Positions 33,722-46,181 of a DNA stretch of 64,000 nt are shown in pieces. Position numbers and translations under genes: made by a program. The notes below the pieces were generated by a model that did no database searches, had not been told where the DNA came from, and saw nothing but the letters and a program-made list of their open reading frames with translations. Position 1 is the first letter of the stretch; each line of letters opens with the position of its first letter. Source of the stretch: Glandiceps talaboti (Eukaryota > Hemichordata > Enteropneusta > Spengelidae); NCBI RefSeq assembly GCF_964340395.1, contig NC_135558.1:18901371-18965370 (forward strand), in the 5' to 3' direction.

Positions 33722-34534
33722 TTGAATGTCACAGCTAGGCGACAGAAACGTTTGTATGATCGTTTCGCAACTAGGAATACTTTTCAAGTTGGGGACATTG
33801 TTTGGTTGAAAGATGAGCGAAGGAAAAAGGGTTACGCACCAAAACTACAGTTGGCTTTTGAAGGGCCATATCTGGTTACAAGCAAACTGTCCGACCTGGT
33901 GTACCGGATACAGCTCAGCCCTAGAAGTAAACCAAAGCTAGTTCACCATGAAAAGCAATATCAGGGGGAAGTTCTGATTCCCTGGTTGGACAAAGTTAAA
34001 GTTGTACCACTGGATGAACGCATCCAGGTCGGTAAACCCACTGACCCAGCTCTATTAACATCAAATGAGGGTGACAAAGGTAAGGTCACCGACCCCATCA
34101 AAGACACTGTAAAATATGACAGTGACATAATTGAGGTGAAAGGTCAGTCAACTGAGGTCAACCTTGGGTTAGACAGTCTTTTGGACACTGGTAAAGTAGA
34201 GAAAGATGACTTGGATTGTGGCCTGAATGAAATCAGTGATCTGGATACGATGGAAAGTGCTACTAGTACACCATGCGATCTGGCGATGGATTGTGAAATG
34301 ACCAATGGTGACAAAAGTCCGGTAGTTGACGAATCTGCACTTAGTGTTTCTACGGCACTGCCTAAGAATGCAAATAGTCAGCAAATGGATGACGAGGTTA
34401 ATCACAGGAGGTATCCAAGGAGAGAGAGAAAACGTGTAGACCATTATGGTTTTGGTAGACTATCAAAGGCCGTGAAACAAGCATGGAAAGAGTTAACTAC
34501 ATACAGCTCTAGTGGAGCTGTACAAGTGATCTAA
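33722..34534 (+). CDS. Gypsy integrase C-terminal GPY/F-like domain with long tail
   Basis: KRLYDRFATRNTFQVGDIVW and LAFEGPYLVTSKLSDLVYRI are the integrase C-terminal beta module. Unusually, about 170 further residues follow: an acidic, Asp/Ser/Thr-rich tail ending in a basic RRYPRRERKRVDHYGFG patch. No chromodomain or envelope is recognised. Confidence 0.8.
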   Translation: MNVTARRQKRLYDRFATRNTFQVGDIVWLKDERRKKGYAPKLQLAFEGPYLVTSKLSDLVYRIQLSPRSKPKLVHHEKQYQGEVLIPWLDKVKVVPLDERIQVGKPTDPALLTSNEGDKGKVTDPIKDTVKYDSDIIEVKGQSTEVNLGLDSLLDTGKVEKDDLDCGLNEISDLDTMESATSTPCDLAMDCEMTNGDKSPVVDESALSVSTALPKNANSQQMDDEVNHRRYPRRERKRVDHYGFGRLSKAVKQAWKELTTYSSSGAVQVI

Positions 34535-34571
34535 GCCATAGAAAAGTACACCTCGTAACCAGGGCGGAGAT

Positions 34572-34870
34572 TGTAAGTCTCTCCCTTCAGGGTTTGACGT
34601 CCCTAAACTAAAATGTGGTGGCCACTGCGAAATTAAACTTTTATTTGTTTTTACAATGTTAATGTTCAATAAAGATTTTCACTGCAGTGTACTAGCCACG
34701 GGCGAGTGGCCTTCCATTTCTCTGAGAATTTCTTAACCACTTTCAGTTTTTGTACGTGACGACGGGACCGGGACACTGTCAGGTTCTCGATCGTTACCGT
34801 CACCTCGCTGTTATGTATGGGTCAACTGTACCTCAGACCACTAAATAAATGTTAGTGGTCTGAGACTGTA
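34572..34870 (+). repeat. Candidate 3' LTR start region with poly(A) signal
   Basis: Follows a polypurine tract. It starts TGTAAG (inverse of the TTACA end of the 5' candidate) and has AATAAA at about 34668. Contains a perfect 12-bp stem hairpin at 34832-34864. The right boundary is not seen. Confidence 0.4.
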
Positions 34871-35338
34871 TACCGTAGTACAGCAAGTGCTTGTGGTCGT
34901 ACTGGTACTTGAGCACAAGGTACTCGTTTCCCGAGATATGTTTCAGAATGTTTCTATCAGAATACAATAAAATGTCAATAATATATGAGGGGTAAAATTG
35001 TTTCTGTGATAGCGCAAGCCGGAAGCGCAAGTCCACTCACCGCGAGAGCTTGCATTTCCGGGTTTTTCTCGCTGAGATTGGGCCATCACTTGCCTCAGAA
35101 CAGACTCGTTTAAATACAAACTTAAATAAACCGCCGCTCATATTGTGAATTTCAACTTTTAAATATCAAAGGAACTTTCCCACGTGGTCCTAATACAATA
35201 TAAGTCAAACACAGACTTACGATCTTTGGAATCTCGGTAAATATTACACAACTGCATGGCATTTGATGACGTTTATTATCATAATTTATTCATTATATAC
35301 TTTCAGTCTTACAGCGTCTCCAATGGTGATGTCCAATA

Positions 35339-37245
35339 AGACTTCAAGCATGACTTAAACTTGAGGAATTTGAGCTACTGAATTTCAAAACTACGCAGTC
35401 CAATAACGGAATCGACAGAATTCGATGTCAACCAGACGTCGATATTGCAATGAAACTATGCTAACGTGGCAACATAGGTGCAATCACGATTATTCGGCGT
35501 TTAATATACTGTAGGAGCAGTGGTTGAATTGTTGGAATTATCAAGCGGGTATCCAACATCAATATTAGATTGTAATAGCAAAGAGGAAAGTAAATTGGAA
35601 TTCAAATGATTTATAATATAAACATTTATCAAAAGAATCAGTCCATTCCGGTAATTTACAAAATCCAAGTGTCAAAATAGGCCAAAAAGGATCCATGACA
35701 TGTGCACGAAACAAACAATTTGATTTATATGTAAATGTAATTAATTCTGTCACGACATTCTCTAAACATCACTATACTACAAGAATTGCTTTTTAGGAAA
35801 TTGAATTGCATATACGCGTGACAAGAGATAAAAACACTTTGCAAAGTTAATAATTTCACTCTCAACAAATGATAAAACCATGACAATTAGTGGTGTGTTT
35901 TCATTATGATTTATTACTGGTGTACTTTGTAATATACTGGTAGAATATGTTGTTAAGGACTACTTCAGGAATTACAGATGGGGAGGACTTGGAGAATGTG
36001 GGGGGGTGTATATTTTACAAATCTCGGAGAGGGTCGTATTTAAGAAAAATAATATTAGGGGAGGATCCCATTGCACTTGACAACATTCTATTATCCCTAT
36101 CTTGGCATTATTTTGTGGTTTTCGGCACCCCATTGCTGCCACGACTGTCGCCACATCTCACCACTACCACTGTTGTACTGTAATAGCAGGACACATCAGT
36201 CTGATTCAGTCATATTGCTTCTGAAAACCTTTGCAGTGAATCAATTATTAGTAGTTGTGTTAGGAGAGGAGTAGGTCTCACGGTAGTGAAAGGGAAACAG
36301 TGTGGTGAGATATTGGATGTAATGTGGTGATGAAGCATGAATGTTGATCACTGTTCTGATAATGTCTGTAGTGCACCTATCTAGTGTTTGGGAGTTCTGG
36401 CCTTTAGCTATGCCAATTAGATCCAAACACGGTATTAATTAATGAAGTGACTTCACACATATATTCACTCTCAATTGGTGGTAGTTATGGGAAACGATCA
36501 CTACCTTTAGAATTATCGAAGTGGTGGCAGCGGTGGGATCGAGTCCATTGACACTTGATGTGACTTCTCAAGCCTAATAGCATTTTAACCCAAAACAGGA
36601 AGAGGATGATCATAGTTTAGAGATAAGAAATTGAAGGAGGGACATGTTCTAGAATAGTGGAATGGGGAGGGTTACAATTTAGGTAACAGATCGGGCCTGA
36701 TTTCCCCCTCCTACCCCTTGTAATTACTGAAGGCTCCCAAAGTAAGTCTTATATGGTGTAGGTGTCTGCTTGACCTTTCATTTATGAAAGAATTAATTAA
36801 TTTCAAATTGAAGTAAGCCTGTGAGACTTAAAACACCTTGATAATCAACTTTTTAGGAAATGGTTCTAAAATAATGTGAGGATGGAAAATCACACATTTT
36901 CATTTTCATCAAGAATTAAAGTCATCGTTTGAAATTGACAACGTCAGCGTCTCTTCGTACTAATTGACTCACAGGAAATGGTTCCAAAATGAGGACATTT
37001 AAGGACACCCATTAACTGGATTTCCGTACAAAAGGAAAGCATGTTATTTCCTGTGCTGGGTTTACTCAATGGTACTATGGGATAATAAATTCACTTTGAT
37101 CACAGTCGGTATATGTATGTGAATATTATATAAATACAGGGGTCTCAGATACGGCAACACAATCATCAAACCGACTGAACCATAATACGGCATTTGGCAC
37201 ACCTGGTAAGTATTTTTTATTTGTATCTATTGATTCCATGTATAG
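35339..37245 (-). repeat. Right arm of the ~1.9 kb inverted repeat pair
   Basis: Reverse complement of 24465-26356 with an extra segment of about 100 bp near 35404-35504. The outer end directly abuts a LINE remnant. In plus orientation it contains GTGGTGGCAGCGGTGGGATC (about 36524-36543), which looks like a retroelement primer-binding site, so the arms may be parts of another LTR element. Confidence 0.9.
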
Positions 37246-39080
37246 TTAGGTAGTTGTGGTGCTTTCACGACTACTGTGCACGTAGATTGGTCGAGCTTGG
37301 GAAATCTGATCACTGTATGTTACACATGATGCCACCATATAGGCAAAGATTAAATTGCCAAAAAAAACAAAGAAAGTCTCATTGCTGTGCTTCTCTCCTG
37401 AGTCTATTGAAAAAAATTCGCGCTTGCCTAGATTGCACTGATTGGGACGAGCTTATTGGTGCTGAAGATGCTAATAATGCAACGGAGGTGATAAGTGACT
37501 ACATTAACTTTTGCGTTGATCTATGCATACCTACTAGGACTCTGAAACGCTTCTCAAACAATAAACCATGTAATGGTTCGATACCAGTTTGAAACATCTA
37601 CTGCAATGTAAACAAAGTGCTTATAACCTAGGGAAGAAGATACAAAACTGAAAAGAGAAGTAGAGAATTTACTGTTGATAAAAGAAATATGCAAGAAAAA
37701 GCTTGAGCACAAATGCAAACGAGAGAATTATTTGTCAAGAAGCAATGTACGGAACACCTGGTGGGGATTACAAAACATAACTGGGTATGTCATCCACGGA
37801 CAAACTGACAGTGACCAATGAAAGTTCCTTTGCGAACGAACGACCTTAATACATTCTATACTCGCTTCGAAGAGAGTGACAATGGAATGGAACCTACTTA
37901 TGAATTACAGTCTTTGGATGATGATGATGAAGGTAAAAATAATTTAATCTAAAATAATGATCCCCGCAGAGCAGGTGTGAAAGCAGTTTAGAAATATTAA
38001 TGTTCGTAAAACCCACAGCCCTGATAAAATCACAGGGAAACTTCTTAAAGAATGTGGTACTGAGTTGGCACCGGTCTTTTCAAAATTCTTCCAAATTGTC
38101 GATCGACAGTTGCACTTCTGGAAAAAGAGTTGTATCATCCCTGTTCCAAAAATACAATTATCTCGTTGTTCAAACATTGTTGTATCAAGATCCACTACAG
38201 TTTGCCTACCGTCATCACAGAATTACAGAGGATGCAGTTCTTTCCATTTTACATACTGTTATCCATATTGCTAATTAGAAAGTTGTAAGGTATGGCTGCA
38301 AGCAGACAATTAATCCGATGGGTCGCTGACTTTCTGGTTTGACGGATAAACATCGTAAAAGTGAACTCGACGCTCTCGGATAGTCGACAGACGAACACTG
38401 GCTCGCCTCAATCTCTCCGTCCTTGTTTACCATCTTTACATCCGACTGTACTCCAAAACATGCCGACAGTAATGATAGACTTTATTAATTCGCTGGGATA
38501 AAGTTCTGGTAGGCCTTATCACTCTGAATAAGGACACAACTTACAGACAAGAAGTTGATAGATTAGTGACGTGGTGTGACAGTAACCATTTGATATTAAG
38601 TGTCAAGAGAACAAAAGAAATGATTTTAGATTTTCGAAAGAGTACTTCACATCCGCCTATGCTAGAGATAAATGGAGAGGAAGTTGAAAGAGTAGATAGT
38701 TACAAATATCTTGGTATGTTGTTAACAAATACTGTCATCTGGGGTGAACACATTAACATGTTAATTCGTAAACGTCAGCAAAGAATGTACTTCTTGAGTA
38801 AGTTACATAGGTTTGGTGTATCAGAGAAAATTGTATATATGTTTTACAGACCCACTGTCGAGTCTTTTATTGGCTGTTGTATTTCTTGCTTGGGTGGTAG
38901 CATCACCTAGTCGATCGAATCAAGATCAAAGGTTTATCATGCGTTGTGCGAGGGGGTTATATTTTTTTCTCAAATTGTAAACGCGCTGAACAGTATCCTG
39001 GGAATCAAAATAATACAGGAGATCAGTGTTTATTATCAAATCCTAGTGGACATAAACTTATTAGTTCTTGCCTCTAAATC
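37246..39080 (+). mobile_element. CR1-type LINE remnant
   Basis: Plus-strand fragments in changing frames: endonuclease end LGKSDHCMLHMMPPYRQ, linker DYINFCVDLCIPTRTLK, RT start INVRKTHGPDKITGKLLKEC, and the C-terminus VTWCDSNHLILSVKRTKEM plus VDSYKYLGMLL. Many stops and deletions occur, including most of the RT palm. Inactive. Confidence 0.85.
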
Positions 39081-39402
39081 GTTATTTTAATACTGTACAT
39101 TGTCGGAGGCATGGCTTATGTTATTTAGCGGATAGAAACGAAACGAAATGTAATGGAATGGAATACAACGAAATTGAACAAAACAAGCCAATTTGAAGAT
39201 GAAATGAATTAAAGCAAACACCACTTCTCCCCCTCCCTTCTCCAAAAAATATATAATTAATAGATATAACCCCTTTCATGACAAACTATAATCTCTTTAA
39301 ATCCATGAGAAATCTTATATGTCACCACCAAGTATGGTTTCTTAGACTGAATTTGTAACAAATTGAGGGTAACCTCTAATGTTAAGGTAACCCCTTCAAT
39401 GT

Positions 39403-39527
<125 letters not shown>

Positions 39528-40126
39528 CGGGATCGACTTGGACTTTTAGGAAATTAGCTCAGACTACATACAATGTCCATGGTTAACCTGGATCATTTAG
39601 AAGTGTCCACGGAGCAGATCGAAGCTCCTAGTCTCAGACCGTCTCGTCCAAAGACTGAATCCATAATTTTATTATTCCATTAAATTCTTATAAACGTAAA
39701 ATATACAATACTCAAATGATTGGGTGATAAAGTAATCAGCACCATAAATGACTAAAACAGAAGTATTGCCGTCGCCTTAATTAAATGCAAATGATATTGG
39801 CAAATATGAAAACTAGCTAAACAATGTGATCACGTCATTGTTCTTCCAATTGTCTGTAATCAGTCATTATTTGACATCAACGATCTTTTAATAACTTAAT
39901 GTTGTCATCTCAGAAGAATACTATTCTCGAAATGCAAACATTTGTTCTAAGTATTAATTCATGACAGCTGAGAGTTCACGGTGACCTCGCAAAAGATCAA
40001 AACTTAGCGAATATTAAAAAGTTGTATTCTCTCATCCGTAACAGTACTTTCACAAACATGAAATTAAGGAGACGTTGTGTCATGACATCTTTTTTATTAA
40101 TACATCCCCACTGGCACTCACGCGCA

Positions 40127-40157
<31 letters not shown>

Positions 40158-41149
40158 GGTGTTAAATATACCCCATTCTTGATTTCTAAAAATGTGATGA
40201 AAGTATATCCCCCATGCCTTCCCACATTATTGTGTGTTGACATGTTATATTATAGCCAACCAGCCACCCTATGTAAACAAATTTTTCAATCTTGATTCAA
40301 AATTGATCGATTTCTGGCCCCACTCTGAATGCCTTTATATCATATATCTTACAGCACTTTTTAAAGTAACCCCTCCCTAAATATATATTTTCAAGTACCC
40401 CTCGGTTTCATATATAATTGTCTATTTCAGATAGAGTGATGCAAAGAAAGTGAAGGTGATACCTTCGGTTGGTTTTGTTTCTGGGGCGCTAGCTCATGTT
40501 AATGTTACGATCCAGAAATATGATATTTGGAATTTGACACCCCCCCCCCCCCCCCAATTAACATATAGTTTACCTTTGTGCTACTTACTTACAAACAGGA
40601 GCTAACAACAGAGTGGTTTACTTATATGTTGATTTATCTACTAATCCTAGATTAATTATACTTATCTCTAGTAGTTAAGAATTGTCAAGTGTTTTGATTT
40701 AACAGCATAAATTAGTACTTGTAAACAAGATAACTTGTTGATTATCTAATTCACATTATTATCCAATTTTCCAATAGTGCGTGTCTTACACTTGAAAAAT
40801 TTACATTTGGCATGATCTTAAATCTCAATCTTTAAATATTCTGTGAAAAGTTGAACGTGTCTTCTAGAGCAATGAATCTATCTAGGTGAGATAATTTGTT
40901 TGTGGCAAATTATATTCAGAGTGATGACATCAGTATATAATGTCAAGGTGACAACTAGACTTCTCTGTTAGGGACCTGGAGAAATAAAGACACTTTAGAT
41001 TTTGATTTACAACGCAATAGTTGGTGTGCGGTGTCTCTCTCTGCCTGGGTGTAAAAGCGTAGGTTTGAGCACAGACAAGTAAGAAGGTCTTTACTTGTCT
41101 GTGGTATGAGTGACGATACCGGTGGGGCTAATTCCTAACTGAGACAAGC

Positions 41150-41572
41150 TCGTTAGATCCCAATCTGATTAAAATGTGATGTTGTGAAAGCGGCTAGATG
41201 TCATTATTTACCCCTATTCAGTCCATTGTGCTGTGATGTATGCTTTGAGTAGCTAATCCGGATGACTCTGCTTCACATTGGCAGCTGTGCACACTGGAAA
41301 AATTGAAAAAAAAGAGCAATCGAACTACATTTAAATAAGCTTACTCAACACATGAAGGTCAACACGTACGGAGACTCTCTGAATGATTTTGAAACCTTAG
41401 AAGATCCTTGAGATTTAAATGGGATTGTCTATATTACACGCGGTCAGATGTTTGGTGGCGGTGATCACCCGGAACAAAATAAATGTCACAGCAAGATGGG
41501 AATAGCTAGGTAAATAAAGACATCTAGCCACATTCCCAAAATCAGATTTTAATCAGATTGGTTAGATCCTGG
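41150..41572. mobile_element. Putative non-autonomous element with inverted repeats
   Basis: 41150-41215 and 41507-41572 are reverse complements with few mismatches (shared words GGTAAATAA, GACATCTAGCC and TTTTAATCAGATTGG). About 290 bp lies between them, with no coding capacity. Outer limits uncertain. Confidence 0.6.
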
Positions 41573-44114
41573 TACACTAGAAAGATAGTTATATAACTAC
41601 TTAGACACCAAAATTTAACATTATGCAACCCCAGAACGTAACAGTAAAACAACCGCATAGAATTCATGCAATTCCGATTCCTGACAGTGTTGCAACATGC
41701 CAATAACGTGTGTATATAATGACACACACACACACACATACTTTGGCAAGCCTAAAGCACTACTGAACCTTATCAGTTCAGTTGTGCTACAAACGGTTGT
41801 TCTCGTCCAATACCGAATTTAGGCTGCATTTGGCGTGGTTATTAGTACTTATATATATATATGGGAGTACCACATGCCATCTGCTTCAACTTTTTATTCT
41901 TAAAAAAAAAACTTTTCAATTTTCTATACTCGAGGTATATAATTAATTTTTTCTTCTATATTTAAAAAAAAACAGCATTAAACAAAAGTCAAACAAATAC
42001 AGGGTGAAATGCCAAGAAATTCATAGGTTACTTTTTGCCGCATATGGCGCTCGTCACTCAGAGGCACAACCCATGAACCCCGAGCACAGTGCGAGCAGTT
42101 CACGACATTGTACTAACGATCACATATGTCACAGCATAAGGTATATTGAACCAGTAACCTGAAATACAGATCCCATTATTGTTTCTTTTCTATCATCATT
42201 TCTGAAACAACGTTGCTTTCTTATTGAGTACAAGTCAGTTTTACTTGAAACCACAGTTCATTGTCTCGGCGACATACATGAGGAATGACATTTGTAATTC
42301 TGATCAGTGAAAGGGTGTTCCCCCGGGCGCGCGCGGTACCATTGGCCAGCCCTAGTAGGGGTATGTGGCCAGTGCTGGAAACTCAAGGCCCTATTTAGAC
42401 CCACTTTGACCAAAAATCAGTACCCCATTTTTAGACCATCACAGGTTTTTAAAGGATGAAAGTTTAGACTAAAATACATTTTCCTTAGGACAAAGGACCA
42501 CATTTTAAACCATCAAGCAAAATCGAAACTATGGCAAAGTGGACCCGGGCCCGTTTTAGGCTTTTCAGCTCGAAAAAAAAGACCCTAATTTAAACCAAAA
42601 AAGTAGAATAAACATCCCAAAGGGCGGCACACGCACAAACACACATATAAATATAAATATATATATATTCAAATGAGGGAAGTATCCCGGGGGGGGGGGG
42701 GGTGTCGTGCAGGCTACGTATATGAATAAGCTTATGACATCTATAATAGTTTTCTGGTGACTCCTTATATTTTAATGTGTGTGACCTAGCAGGGATAGTC
42801 TGTAAGGTACACGTGATGGGGCGCCCTCACACATTGATCTAACCCATAAAGCCGGTATATGTTAATGTTTAAAATTGATAATCAAAAGACCTACAGAACT
42901 AAAATATGGAACTTGACTCTACTGTATTAGAAAAAATGAACTGGCCATTGAAACCTGTACCAGCTGTAACTGGGAAATATTTTTTTTCAGACAACCAGTA
43001 ATATATTGCATAAAATTATTAAAATACCAATAATTACACATTGTACATCAATTTAAGGTCTATTTTATCCATGTTGAGATCATGATTCATCGAATTGCTG
43101 ATTACAAGTTGCGGACACAGTGTATAAGCTTATCAGTGTGAAATTGGGTAATCTAAACTCTGGTCTTATTTTCCATGTGAAAATTACTGCTAAATCAGCA
43201 CTCCTCTCCCTGACTATTAATTTATTGTCTGCCTTTGTTATTCAGTAGATATAACAGACCAAGGGACACGGACATTGTACAGACAATACAATGATTCACT
43301 AGCTATAAGTTCCAACGGTCAAGCCTTACAATAGAATATACTGCGGACTATGGATGTACCCGACATATCATCCCTGGACAAGATATGATAAGATAGTGTT
43401 TTTTATCAAGTAAACCTTTGTTTTCATTTGGATAATAAGACATATAACTGTAGGACATTACGGTACCCTCTGAACTGAATGAACCCTCGAACCTTTCAGA
43501 CAACTCCGGTCCGCTAGACAAATCAGAAGTGCTCAGATCGCGACCAAGTCACGTATATCTTTTTCTATTCTAATTCATCTAATTTTTCTTTGCTGTATAG
43601 TAATGGCTACGACTACATGTACGTACACACCACATATTATTGATATCTTTATGTGTAGTATCTCTTCTATGTGCATGCTGTTGTCTTTGATTGTGTTTTT
43701 TCACTGGGATAAAAAAAGGACATACTAGTAATCTCAGCTTGTGCCACTTTGAGTCCGCCAGTCAACAGGTGTGTACTTCTGCCTAAAGCGACTTTATTGT
43801 CACAATATCGAATTGTTTATGCAGGCACTCGATAAATAGACATGGTAATGATATCATGTTTAACACAGAAGTACAACAATGTACGTTAATTGTATTACTG
43901 AAAGTTTGGTTTAAAGGCCAGGGTTTGAATCCCAGGTTCTCACTTTAGTGTTATGCACAATCACACAAGCTCAGTACACGATCTTTGTTCATTTAGGCCA
44001 CCCCCCACCCCCCTCTAAGCGACATCGACACGTTTATATGTAATGTCACCCTGATAAAAATTGTAACTGTCACATCACTATGATCGATGCAATATAAAAA
44101 ACATATCAGGAAAC

Positions 44115-44345
44115 ATTGAAATATTAGCGAAAACCCAGCACTGTATATGATATTAGCAATAAACTTTAATCAACTCATCAACATCTCAATGATAAATACA
44201 GAATCTGTTATCATCGAAGGTGTGAAAGTTTTCTTAGAAGTGCGAAAATGAAGTTCAGCAATCGCATTGACACCAGACCCCACACCCCGCCCCTACATGA
44301 ACGAAGTTCGTTTATTGAGCTTGTGTTACATCGTGCAATGTACGA
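44115..44345 (+). repeat. Dispersed repeat, copy 2
   Basis: Direct-orientation relative of 18468-18695, sharing AAAACCCAGCACTGTA, GAAGTTCAGCAATCGCATTG and ATGAACGAAGTTCG. Confidence 0.75.
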
Positions 44346-45199
44346 GTGGAACCATAAGGACTGCATAGCATTCATTATCTGTTGACCAACTTTTCCAATA
44401 CATCTGCTAGAAAACTGTGTTTTCACACCTACATATTACTGTAGTAATCCTGATCCGAAGTGGTTTTTTTTCAAGAGTTACAGAAAACAGTCTAGACTAG
44501 TAAGAGATGACATTTACAATGAACCCAGGTGGCTCTCGATCTACATTGTCCATTGTCACCAGGGATGCTATACATTACACGATGGGTCAAAAGGACTTAG
44601 TCAAAAGGTCAAAGTTCAGACTGCAAAACAATGACTTGTGTTTTTTTGTGTGAGGAGGCATATTGCGTATGTTGACCCAATATCAGTATATAACATTATA
44701 TTTTTGTTCTATGGTCTTCACATTTACTGAAGTAACTTCAAAAGCATTGCAAGTAAGGTCTAAAAAATAATTATTTGCTTCCGGTTACCCGACCATACCT
44801 AGCTTTTCACTGCCGACCCTCTGGCCGACCTTTTTTTACGTATTCGAGAAAAATATTTATAAAATCGCGAAAATTGTGAAGTCTCGCAAGAAATCGTGGA
44901 TGCGGAAATTGACATCAACTTAAAAAGCGACAATATAAAACTGTTCTTCCAATCTGCAAAGGCTGTACATCTGATGGAGAAGAAACCAATAACACGTACA
45001 GAGACCATATGGAAAGCAACGGAAAACATAACTAAGTGAACTCGACACTCACATGTGAAAAATAGCCAATGGCGTTGTAGCACAACTGTACGGTTTTTAA
45101 AAATGTTTACCCACATGCTCATACATGCTAGGTATAGCTGTTCATTTGCTGAATGATTATCCAGTTGCCTATCCAGCAGTTATTATCTTTGCAATTATA

Positions 45200-45570
45200 C
45201 ACAATCAATTGGCTATTGCTATGGATGTGGGTCTTGTTGCTAGGCATGTTCACATGCATTCTTGTATGTTTAGTAATTTGTCTATTAATTAATGCCTGTT
45301 ATCTATGTAATATGTGTATTCATTTGACTGTTGTTATGGGCGTGGTCTTGTTGCTAAGAATATTTGCATACACTTTTTGAATGTTTGCTCACATGTCTAA
45401 AAATCTGGCTGTTGCTATGGGCGTGGTCATGGTTGCTAAGAATATCTGCATGCATTTTTTGAATGTTTACTCACATGCCTACCAGATAATGTTATTTTAG
45501 CAAAATACTAGTATACTGCCATTTATTTGGTTGTTGCTAAGGGCGTGGCAATGGCTACTAGATCTAATTG
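45200..45570 (+). repeat. Degenerate tandem repeat, ~80-125 bp units
   Basis: Four head-to-tail units start near 45212, 45327, 45409 and 45531 with TTGCTATGGGCGTGG-type words followed by TTGCTAAGAATAT and GAATGTTTACTCACATG. Confidence 0.75.
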
Positions 45571-46142
45571 TGTCAAAATATTTTGAAGAAAATCTGCAGA
45601 ATATCACTTCTGGAAATCTCTCCCCAAATTTCAGTCTCATTGACCAAATACTTTTTGAGATATGTTTTGACCAAAATTCATATTTTTTACACCTAATTTG
45701 CACATTGCTGATGAGATCATTATTTGCTTAATATTACTTCATCTATACAGCCAAATATGCATCCCCATTACATTCCAGCCCAATCTGCTCAGTGGTTTTG
45801 GAATTAAAGATTTTTGACCAAAAAGACATTTTTTGCCCTAATTTGCATATTACTAATGGAATTATCATGTCATGAACAAATGTTCATCTACACACCCTGA
45901 AGAACATTCAAACCAAATTTCAGACTAATCTTTTGAAAATACAATAAAGAATCTACCTATTCTAAAATTGAGCATAATCGGAACCACACATTTTTAGGGC
46001 TAATGATATTTTACGTACACTAACTTACAGCATAGACCCTCCACAGCTATCATCTGATTGAAACCTGCCATCTTCTCTACAAATTACAACAGAGCTAGTT
46101 TCTTTGTGGATGTGTGTACACACATGTACACACACACACTCA

Positions 46143-46181
<39 letters not shown>

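Larger units (their letters stand above)
26869..34870 (+). mobile_element. Decayed Ty3/Gypsy LTR retrotransposon
   Basis: Gag-protease-RT-RNase H-integrase order on the plus strand, with no envelope gene. Proposed 5' LTR 26869-27494 (TGTTACG to TTACA) is followed by a tRNA-primer-site-like TGGTGGCAAGCGGTG. At the 3' side a polypurine tract (GGGCGGAGA, 34562-34570) is followed by TGTAAG at 34572, as if a 3' LTR starts there. The 5' and 3' LTR-like regions do not match, so a clean LTR pair is missing. Internal damage includes a frame break after 29184, stops at 29527 and 30540, a frameshift at the G tract near 31632, a break near 33171 and a stop at 33473. The element is immobile. Confidence 0.9.

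Noticed and set aside
33722-34534. Envelope gene of an errantivirus-like element
   Set aside because: The frame continues the integrase C-terminus; there is no signal peptide, cleavage site or membrane span.
43915-43945. B-box-like word GGTTTGAATCCC suggesting a tRNA gene
   Set aside because: No A-box at proper spacing and no cloverleaf; at best a SINE trace.
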